Assembly: GCA_003131985.1 (NCBI GenBank)
Contig: PKWH01000227.1
Location: 1 to 6,424, forward strand
DNA: 6,424 bases
From: Acidobacteriota bacterium
GTDB taxonomy: Bacteria; Acidobacteriota; Terriglobia; Acidiferrales; UBA7541
Direction: 5' to 3'
Shown here: positions 1 to 4,073 of the stretch, in pieces
Numbering within the stretch: position 1 is the stretch's first letter
How the letters are laid out: each line of letters begins with the position of its first letter
Notes under the pieces: model-generated
What the model was told of the DNA's origin: nothing
Databases searched by the model: none
What the model saw: only the letters and a program-made list of their open reading frames with translations
Made by a program: the position numbers and the translations under genes

Positions 1-106
1 GATCTTCCACGCGAGCGCCTTCTGAAAGCTCGGCTTCGTCTTCCGCAGCGCCGACGATTTCCTTGAGTTGCCCAAAAAAAAGTACGCGCACGCGCATCGA
101 ATTCAT
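1..106 (-). CDS. moaD: MoaD-like molybdopterin synthase sulfur carrier, N-terminal part (runs off left edge)
   Basis: Reading leftward from the ATG at 106 gives 35 codons without a stop before the window edge. The translation has the look of the first beta-strand and helix of the MoaD/ThiS beta-grasp fold: RVRVLFFGQLKEIVG followed by an acidic stretch and EGARVED. MoaD carries a C-terminal thiocarboxylate and, with MoaE, inserts sulfur into precursor Z in molybdenum cofactor synthesis in the cytoplasm. The diagnostic C-terminal Gly-Gly lies outside the window, so a MoaD-MoaE fusion or another ThiS-like carrier cannot be excluded. Two in-frame ATGs are possible (106 and 97). The second gives the more usual MRVRVLFFG start, and neither has a clear Shine-Dalgarno sequence. 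Codons 9-11 contain a run of eight T. The gene is divergent from the SDR gene at 412. Confidence 0.72.
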   Translation of the reverse strand, partial: MNSMRVRVLFFGQLKEIVGAAEDEAELSEGARVED

Positions 107-130
107 TCTATCGCGCAGAAGGTCTCAAAG

Positions 131-151
131 CGATGCAAGACCGATGCAAGA
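131..151. repeat. Direct repeat CGATGCAAGA x2, 11-bp period
   Basis: CGATGCAAGA occurs at 131-140 and again at 142-151, so the copies start 11 bp apart, about one helical turn. The pair lies 25-45 bp upstream of the moaD start. This is the geometry of two repressor or activator half-sites on one face of the DNA, but two short copies can also arise by chance. Confidence 0.4.
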
Positions 152-398
152 GTCCCGGATCGCTCCGGCCGAAACCGCCGTCATGTTGAACCTTTCACTT
201 TTACCTGCCCAAGCGTCGAAATTGCGCTAAGATTCCCCATCGATGAAGGACTGCGGGACGCCGCGTCCAGTGCCATATCTCCCGACTGATTGAAATACTA
301 CTGATAGTGCGAACCCTTCAGCACTAAAGAACGAGAGCTTTCTCGCCTCGGGAGCATCCGTTCGACGCTTTTAAGTGCTCGGATTTCGCGATCGATGC

Positions 399-405
399 GG
401 AGGGA
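399..405 (+). promoter_or_regulatory. Shine-Dalgarno of the SDR gene
   Basis: GGAGGGA ends 6 nt before the ATG at 412. This strong site fixes the start of the SDR gene. Confidence 0.85.
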
Positions 406-411
406 AATTTC

Positions 412-1314
412 ATGAAGGTTCTTATCTCGGGTGGAGCCGGACTTGTTGGGGCAGCGCTAACGGAATCTTTGCGCAGCGAAGGGCACACCGTTGCTCGTTT
501 AGTTCGGCCCGACGGCGCGGCTTCGGCAGGCGACATCCGCTGGGACCCAACCAGTGGGTTCATCAACCTGGATGCAATGGAAGCCGCCGACGCTGTTGTA
601 AACCTCAACGGCGCCAGCATTGGCGGCGGCCGCTGGACGCCCACGCGCAAGAAACTTCTTCGTACCAGCCGAGTGGATTCGACGCGCTTTCTCGTCGACT
701 CGATTGTGCGTCTCAAACAGAAGCCGCGCGTGTTGGTTTCCGCATCTGCCGTCGGATATTACGGCAATCGCGGCGACGAAATTCTCAACGAATCAAGCGC
801 GTCCGGAAACGATTTCCTGGCGGAGCTCTGCCGCGACTGGGAAGCGGGAGCTCTCCGCGCGCAATCGAGCGGCATCCGCACCGTACTGCCGCGCTTCGGT
901 ATAATTCTTTCGGCAAAGGGCGGCGCGCTGACCCAAATGCTTACGCCCTTTAAACTGGGCTTTGGCGGCAGGCTCGGAGGCGGCAAGCAGTGGATGTCCT
1001 GGGTAGCGCTTGATGATGTGGTCGGGATCCTGCGAGCCGCGCTTTCAAACGAGCAAGCCAGCGGGCCGGTGAACGTCGTGGCTCCCAACCCGGTCCAGAA
1101 TTCCGAATTCACGCGCGTGCTGGCCGGCGTTCTGCATCGGCCGGCAATTTTTCCCGCACCGGCATTCGCGTTGCGCGTCGCACTTGGCGAAATGGCCGAC
1201 GCGCTTCTTTTATCCAGCCAGCGAGTTCAAGCAGAACGCCCGCCCGCCGCCGCGTACGCTTTTCGATATGAGAATCTTGAGCCTGCCCTTCACGCAATTC
1301 TCGCAAAGCACTAG
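412..1314 (+). CDS. TIGR01777/YfcH-family NAD(P)-dependent epimerase (SDR39U1-like)
   Basis: This is a complete 300-aa protein, the usual length for the family. Residues 1-13 (MKVLISGGAGLVG) form the first Rossmann strand and GxxGxxG dinucleotide-binding loop. Residues 61-90 (AVVNLNGASIGGGRWTPTRK...SRV) are the typical family segment; most members have NLAGA where this one has NLNGA. Residues 110-118 (SASAVGYYG) hold the SDR active-site region, with the YYG in place of YxxxK, as usual for this atypical SDR group. Residues 191-202 (GKQWMSWVALDD) match the conserved GxQxxSWI-x-xDD block. Residues from about 248 form the DUF1731-type C-terminal helix region. Family members are cytosolic and mostly of unknown substrate; some bacterial homologues are annotated as cell-division inhibitor (SulA-like), which has weak support. 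The gene stands alone on the plus strand, with a strong Shine-Dalgarno, and converges on the minus-strand operon. Confidence 0.93.
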   Translation: MKVLISGGAGLVGAALTESLRSEGHTVARLVRPDGAASAGDIRWDPTSGFINLDAMEAADAVVNLNGASIGGGRWTPTRKKLLRTSRVDSTRFLVDSIVRLKQKPRVLVSASAVGYYGNRGDEILNESSASGNDFLAELCRDWEAGALRAQSSGIRTVLPRFGIILSAKGGALTQMLTPFKLGFGGRLGGGKQWMSWVALDDVVGILRAALSNEQASGPVNVVAPNPVQNSEFTRVLAGVLHRPAIFPAPAFALRVALGEMADALLLSSQRVQAERPPAAAYAFRYENLEPALHAILAKH

Positions 1315-1358
1315 CCCGATTCTCACCGGCCTTCACTAAATTCGCGGTCCGCCAACTT

Positions 1359-1398
1359 CGTCGCGAGCGACGGCGGCGGCATCACGCCATCGCGTGAT
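1359..1398. terminator. Paired hairpins between convergent genes, possible bidirectional terminator
   Basis: The 89-bp gap between the SDR stop and the stop of the minus-strand gene holds two perfect hairpins. CGTCG-CGAG-CGACG lies at 1359-1372. ATCACGC-CATC-GCGTGAT (7-bp stem, 4-nt loop) lies at 1381-1398, six bases from the minus-strand stop at 1404. Placement at the meeting point of two convergent genes suits termination or 3' end protection. Neither hairpin is followed by a proper T run on either strand; the best is CGCCCTTATTTC after 1398 on the plus strand. A classical intrinsic terminator is therefore not shown. Confidence 0.42.
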
Positions 1399-1403
1399 CG
1401 CCC

Positions 1404-2024
1404 TTATTTCAATACGTTGAGCACTGCCTCCACCTTCAAAACGCGCCCCGTAAGCGGATCCGTCGCCACTGTCGCTTCAGATTCCTGCCCATCGCGAAGC
1501 ATCAGCGTCACGTCGCCCCGGAATTGCCGGATCATCGGCTCGTTGCCCGGAGGCGGCTCGCCGGTGGTCCAATCTTTACCCCCATCGATATGGCCGTCTT
1601 TATCTCTGGATGGCACATACAAGGAAGACCGGTCGATCTTCAACTCCACACCGATTCTACCGTCGGAGGCAAAGACATGTTTCATACGATATTCAATATT
1701 GCCGACGTCGATGTTCGTACCCACGTCGACATACGTCAGCGAACTTTCTCCTGTCTTTGAACTTGTTGTGTTGACCGGAACGCGAACGCCCATGCGCAGC
1801 GAGGACCACTGGGGTGAATGGTCGGTCAATATGAGCGAAATCGAGTAAGGCATGCTGCTGATCTTCTTGGTTCCGTCATATTCGGTCAGGACAATTTGGA
1901 GTTTTGCAGGCACGATCACTTCGGCAGCGGGTAGCTCGGTGGCAGGCTTGTCCTGCGCCTTAGCCGCTGGTGCCGCAAATAGGAGGAGCGCAGCGCATGC
2001 CCCGAGCCAATTTGAAACTCTCAT
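1404..2024 (-). CDS. Small exported protein with a secretin-like strand motif, last gene of the sigma operon
   Basis: I place the start at the ATG at 2024 (206 aa), because GGAGG ends 6 nt before it; an ATG 21 nt upstream lacks such a site. Residues 1-23 are a signal peptide (Arg2, hydrophobic LLLFAAPAA, AKA|Q cleavage), so the mature protein is periplasmic or outer-membrane. LGAC at 7-10 resembles a lipobox but sits too near the N-terminus. The mature part looks rich in beta-strands. KKISSMPYSI (53-62), SLRMGVRVPV (75-84) and YVDVGTNIDV (98-107), followed by GRIGVELKID, recall the last beta-strands of type II/III secretins (YxDVGxxL...). I know of no characterised member and give no function. 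It follows the anti-sigma gene after 64 nt, which suggests cotranscription and an envelope role linked to the sigma factor. Confidence 0.82.
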   Translation of the reverse strand: MRVSNWLGACAALLLFAAPAAKAQDKPATELPAAEVIVPAKLQIVLTEYDGTKKISSMPYSISLILTDHSPQWSSLRMGVRVPVNTTSSKTGESSLTYVDVGTNIDVGNIEYRMKHVFASDGRIGVELKIDRSSLYVPSRDKDGHIDGGKDWTTGEPPPGNEPMIRQFRGDVTLMLRDGQESEATVATDPLTGRVLKVEAVLNVLK

Positions 2025-2030
2025 CGTTTG

Positions 2031-2035
2031 CCTCC
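2031..2035 (-). promoter_or_regulatory. Shine-Dalgarno that decides the start of the exported protein
   Basis: GGAGG on the minus strand (CCTCC on the plus) lies 6 nt before the ATG at 2024. It favours this start over the in-frame ATG at 2045 and puts the signal peptide right at the N-terminus. Confidence 0.85.
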
Positions 2036-2088
2036 GGAAAATCAAGTTTCGAGTGCTGTATAAGAGACGCCGCCATGCGTGGTTTAGT

Positions 2089-2823
2089 TCATAAGAGACC
2101 AGGCCCCTTGTCTGAATCGTCCACGGGCGTCTCTAGCAGTTCCAGCGGAGTAATTTCAATCGGCTTTACTTCAAGCGGCTTCTGGATTTCCAGTTGTCCG
2201 GCATAAAGCTGTTCGCCATCGACAGTCGTGCTGTGTATCGCCTCGTAAAACCGCACAACAGCGAGAAGTTCTCCTTTCGGAACGAGGACTTCAGGCTCGC
2301 GCCGAATTCTGGGCGAAGGAATAGATCTCGATGCAAGTTTCTTGCGTGGCTGCTCCGGAATCGCGGAGGTCTTCGGAGAGTCAGTAGCAACGCTCGGGGA
2401 CGCGGATGTTGAAATAACTTCTGCCACGTTCGGAGCGGAAACATGCCGGCGCGGCAATGCCATCATCACGACAATCAGCAACGTAGCTAGAACAAGCGCT
2501 CCCAGCGCGTAGGACAAAGGTCGACGAGATACCTGCTCCCAAATCCCCCACGCGTCCCAATTCCAGCGTTTCGGAGCCGGTTCAGCGGCAATTCGTGCAC
2601 GCATCCGCGTCATGAATTGCGGCGAAGGTTCTCCCGCAACTAATGTTTCCACGCCGCGATCTACTATGCTACGCACGGCCTTTGCGCGAACGTAAGCTTC
2701 TCGGCACGCTTCGCACTCAGCCACATGCGCCGGCAACTCGAGTTCGCTCTTCTGACTAACCTCACCCAGAGCAAAATCGTTGATCCGTTCCCTCATCTGC
2801 TCAGATTTTTTTTGACAATCCAT
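2089..2823 (-). CDS. Zinc-type membrane anti-sigma factor
   Basis: The 244-aa protein begins with an anti-sigma domain of the ZAS type: Cys3, then His33-x3-Cys37-x2-Cys40, which can together bind one zinc. Such domains hold the partner ECF sigma factor inactive in the cytoplasm. Residues about 103-123 (LSYALGALVLATLLIVVMMAL) are a single membrane helix after basic RR. The remaining ~120 residues would be outside the membrane. They are Ser/Pro-rich at first, then contain a mixed segment (KGELLAVVRFYEAIHSTTVDGEQLYAGQLEI) that could be a sensor, and end in a Pro/Glu/Ile-rich tail. The start overlaps the sigma gene by 31 nt and has its own Shine-Dalgarno inside it, so translational coupling is likely. 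The AUG is followed by a run of eight A (2813-2806) shared with the sigma frame. Assignment as anti-sigma is strong; the signal it senses is unknown. Confidence 0.9.
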   Translation of the reverse strand: MDCQKKSEQMRERINDFALGEVSQKSELELPAHVAECEACREAYVRAKAVRSIVDRGVETLVAGEPSPQFMTRMRARIAAEPAPKRWNWDAWGIWEQVSRRPLSYALGALVLATLLIVVMMALPRRHVSAPNVAEVISTSASPSVATDSPKTSAIPEQPRKKLASRSIPSPRIRREPEVLVPKGELLAVVRFYEAIHSTTVDGEQLYAGQLEIQKPLEVKPIEITPLELLETPVDDSDKGPGLL

Positions 2824-3404
2824 TCAAGCCTCTCCGCTAATTTCTTCCGCGCCAGAAACAATCGCGACTTCACCGTGCCTTCCGGCAGGCCAGTAAGTTT
2901 TGCAACTTCCGCGGTGTTGTAGCCTTCGACGGCTGCAAGAGTCATCACCAGCCGCAGCTTTTCAGGCAGCTCGTCCAGCGCCTGCGCCACGTGACGCTCA
3001 AACTCCCGGGTAGCTACGACATTCTCAACAGCGGCTCCCCGCTGGCCCTCGATAAACGCAGCATGCTCGCGTCGCTCGCGCCGCCCGGCCCCTCGGATGC
3101 GATCGAGCGCGAGGCGCCACGCCGTCCGAACTAGCCAGGAACGAAAGCGCTCGCGGTCCCGCAAGCGATGAAAATTGCGATACGCGCGCAGCATGGCCTC
3201 TTGCGCCACGTCTTCCGCTTCCGCCGTATTGCGCAGCACACCCAGCGCAACGCGATAGGCCAATGTAGGACAGTCAGCCAAACGCTGCTCGAACTCTCGT
3301 TCGAGCGAAGCGTCCTGGCTCACCGCGCTACCCGGAAAACTGGCTGCCAACGCATCCATCTCGGCCCCACTATGCCAGACGCCGGTAAAGGGGTTTCGGT
3401 TCAC
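2793..3404 (-). CDS. ECF-family RNA polymerase sigma factor
   Basis: Up to 203 aa. Region 2 spans about residues 45-110: EAEDVAQEAMLRAYRNFHRL is the sigma2 core-binding helix, and FRSWLVRTAWRLALDRIR the -10 recognition part. Region 4 spans about 138-193, with the helix-turn-helix YNTAEVAKLTGLPEGTVKSRLFLARKKL that reads the -35 element. There is no sigma 1.1 or region 3, as expected for the ECF class. It should redirect RNA polymerase when released by the anti-sigma factor encoded next. The start is uncertain: the GTG at 3404 has a pyrimidine-rich leader without a Shine-Dalgarno, while the ATG at 3359 (residue 16) has a weak GTGGGG ahead of it and would still keep region 2 whole. The last 31 nt, including an A8 tract, overlap the anti-sigma gene. 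ECF subgroup cannot be set by eye. Confidence 0.93.
   Translation of the reverse strand: MNRNPFTGVWHSGAEMDALAASFPGSAVSQDASLEREFEQRLADCPTLAYRVALGVLRNTAEAEDVAQEAMLRAYRNFHRLRDRERFRSWLVRTAWRLALDRIRGAGRRERREHAAFIEGQRGAAVENVVATREFERHVAQALDELPEKLRLVMTLAAVEGYNTAEVAKLTGLPEGTVKSRLFLARKKLAERLEWIVKKNLSR
2829..2835 (-). promoter_or_regulatory. Shine-Dalgarno of the anti-sigma gene, inside the sigma gene
   Basis: GGAGAGG on the minus strand ends 5 nt before the ATG at 2823. It lies within the sigma codons for Ala-Glu-Arg, so ribosomes finishing the sigma factor can re-initiate on the anti-sigma gene. Confidence 0.75.
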
Positions 3405-3431
3405 TTGTTTTGGAGAGAAGAAACGGGTTGA

Positions 3432-3797
3432 TTACAGGTCCAGCCGCTCAAGCAACGCGCCCAGGTTCGACCCGTCCACCACCAGGTCCGGGCGCTTGGT
3501 AGCAAAATCCTCCACCTCATCGAGCGCTTGAAATAACCGCATTTTTGCCGCTGCGTATTCCTCGGTCCCAGTCAGCGCGCGCCCAGTCCGCTTCGTCCAC
3601 AATTCTAGAGCGTCGCGGCGCACAAATATGCGGACCGGGAACATCGACTTGCGGTCGGCGGAAACGTAATAGACGAATTCATTTCCTGCGGCGCCATCCT
3701 GCTCGGCGGGATGCACGTCCTGGAACTGGTATTGGTAAACGTACCCACTTTCCGCGGAGTACGCCTTAATCCGCCTCACTGTTTCCGGTTTCGTCAT
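3432..3797 (-). CDS. Conserved-looking 121-aa cytoplasmic protein of unknown function, first gene of the sigma operon
   Basis: I do not recognise this family. The 121-aa product has no signal peptide, membrane helix or cysteine. It starts MTKPETVRRIKAYSAESGYVYQYQF, then has strand-like segments (NEFVYYVSADRK, FPVRIFVRR), a helical stretch (ALELWTKRTGRALTGTEEYAAAKMRLFQALDEV), and ends in DLVVDGSNLGALLERLDL. Balanced charge and normal codon use support a real soluble protein. The ATG at 3797 has no Shine-Dalgarno but lies 7 nt after a near-consensus -10 box, so a leaderless mRNA is likely. The sigma gene follows in the same frame, 27 nt after the TAA. Position at the head of the operon makes a regulatory link with the sigma factor possible, but nothing in the sequence shows it. 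Confidence 0.82.
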   Translation of the reverse strand: MTKPETVRRIKAYSAESGYVYQYQFQDVHPAEQDGAAGNEFVYYVSADRKSMFPVRIFVRRDALELWTKRTGRALTGTEEYAAAKMRLFQALDEVEDFATKRPDLVVDGSNLGALLERLDL

Positions 3798-3803
3798 CCC
3801 CGC

Positions 3804-3832
3804 ATTATTCGGCTGTGCTCTTTGGCTGTCAA
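3804..3832 (-). promoter_or_regulatory. Sigma70 promoter of the sigma operon, likely leaderless
   Basis: On the minus strand TTGACA (3832-3827) is a perfect -35, followed by a 17-bp spacer and AATAAT (3809-3804), five of six bases of the -10. The seventh base after the -10 is the A of the ATG at 3797. Transcription would begin at or next to the start codon, which explains the missing Shine-Dalgarno. The operon's basal expression would thus come from the housekeeping sigma factor, not only from the ECF factor. Confidence 0.78.
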
Positions 3833-3863
3833 TCTCTGCCTTAGTCGCCCACCGATCCCAAAA

Positions 3864-3959
3864 TGGAATGGAGTCTTTGCCATTACGGGAATGAAAAACC
3901 CGAGAATTGCGAGTTTCATGCGCGGGTAAGTTCTGTCCGCCTGCGCGGGATCCATTCCA
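3864..3959. repeat. 96-bp segment with 9-bp inverted ends, possible dispersed palindromic repeat
   Basis: TGGAATGGA (3864-3872) and TCCATTCCA (3951-3959) are perfect inverted repeats at the ends of a 96-bp non-coding segment. Inside, GCGCGGG occurs twice (around 3920 and 3943). GTCCGCCTGCGCGGGATCCATTCC resembles the widespread intergenic palindromes that carry CGCCTGCGCGGG next to an ATTCC motif. A miniature element or REP-like copy is one reading; an enhancer with dyad sites is the other. Confidence 0.45.
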
Positions 3960-3965
3960 GAATGG
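3866..3965. promoter_or_regulatory. Cluster of CCATT/AATGG dyads upstream of the sigma54 promoter
   Basis: The half-site GAATGG or its complement recurs: GAATGG at 3866-3871, a dyad CCATT-ACGG-GAATG at 3880-3893, and a 14-bp palindrome CCATTC-CA-GAATGG at 3952-3965. The last is centred about 110 bp before the predicted start of the sigma54 transcript, where activator sites usually lie. Binding by an enhancer-binding protein is inference. Confidence 0.35.
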
Positions 3966-4023
3966 TACGTAAATCCCCTGCGCATCGCTGCTTACACCGA
4001 AATCTTGGTTCCGTGATGAGCAG

Positions 4024-4049
4024 AAAAAAATGTGCCCCGCTTTGGCACA
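4024..4049 (-). terminator. Intrinsic terminator on the minus strand
   Basis: Read on the minus strand, TGTGCC-AAAGCGG-GGCACA forms a 6-bp, GC-rich stem with a 7-nt loop and is followed at once by seven T. It would stop leftward transcription coming from the region of the lipoprotein start before it enters the sigma operon. No minus-strand gene lies directly to its right, so it either ends an antisense or small RNA or insulates the two divergent units. Confidence 0.62.
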
Positions 4050-4058
4050 CCCATTGCC
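4042..4058 (+). promoter_or_regulatory. Sigma54 (-24/-12) promoter for the lipoprotein gene
   Basis: TTGGCAC-ACCCA-TTGCC matches the RpoN consensus TTGGCACG-N4-TTGC at every key base except the G after GGCAC. GG (4044-4045) and GC (4056-4057) are exactly 10 bp apart. Transcription would start near 4069, just ahead of the lipoprotein reading frame and in its direction. Such promoters need an ATP-dependent enhancer-binding protein. Confidence 0.65.
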
Positions 4059-4073
4059 CTACTAGTTTTTGCA

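Larger units (their letters stand above)
107..411. other. Divergent intergenic region between moaD and the SDR gene
   Basis: These 305 bases separate two genes read in opposite directions and should hold both promoters. I could not find a convincing -35/-10 pair for either gene. Items seen: a 10-bp direct repeat (131-151); a 19-codon minus-strand reading frame (184-125) with a GAAAGG Shine-Dalgarno-like sequence, in the same frame as moaD; a small hairpin CGAGA-GCTT-TCTCG (332-345); and an imperfect inverted repeat GCACTAAAG / CTTTTAAGTGC (321-378) that encloses it in the SDR leader. None is proven functional. Confidence 0.6.

Noticed and set aside
68..289. 73-aa plus-strand frame
   Set aside because: It overlaps the moaD start on the other strand, has no Shine-Dalgarno and shows an Arg/His-rich composition typical of non-coding frames.
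375..1112. Alternative frames on both strands within the SDR gene
   Set aside because: The SDR frame has the NAD-binding motif, the full family length and a strong Shine-Dalgarno; the others are shadows of it.
2060..2099. 9-bp direct repeat ATAAGAGAC (2060-2068 and 2091-2099) between the anti-sigma and exported-protein genes
   Set aside because: One copy covers the anti-sigma stop region, the spacing is not a whole number of turns, and there is no other sign of a regulatory site.
3794..3985. 63-aa minus-strand frame whose TGA overlaps the ATG at 3797 as ATGA, which looks like translational coupling
   Set aside because: It runs across the 96-bp inverted-repeat segment and contains the -35/-10 promoter that would place transcription after it; there is no Shine-Dalgarno and the protein looks like translated palindromic repeat.
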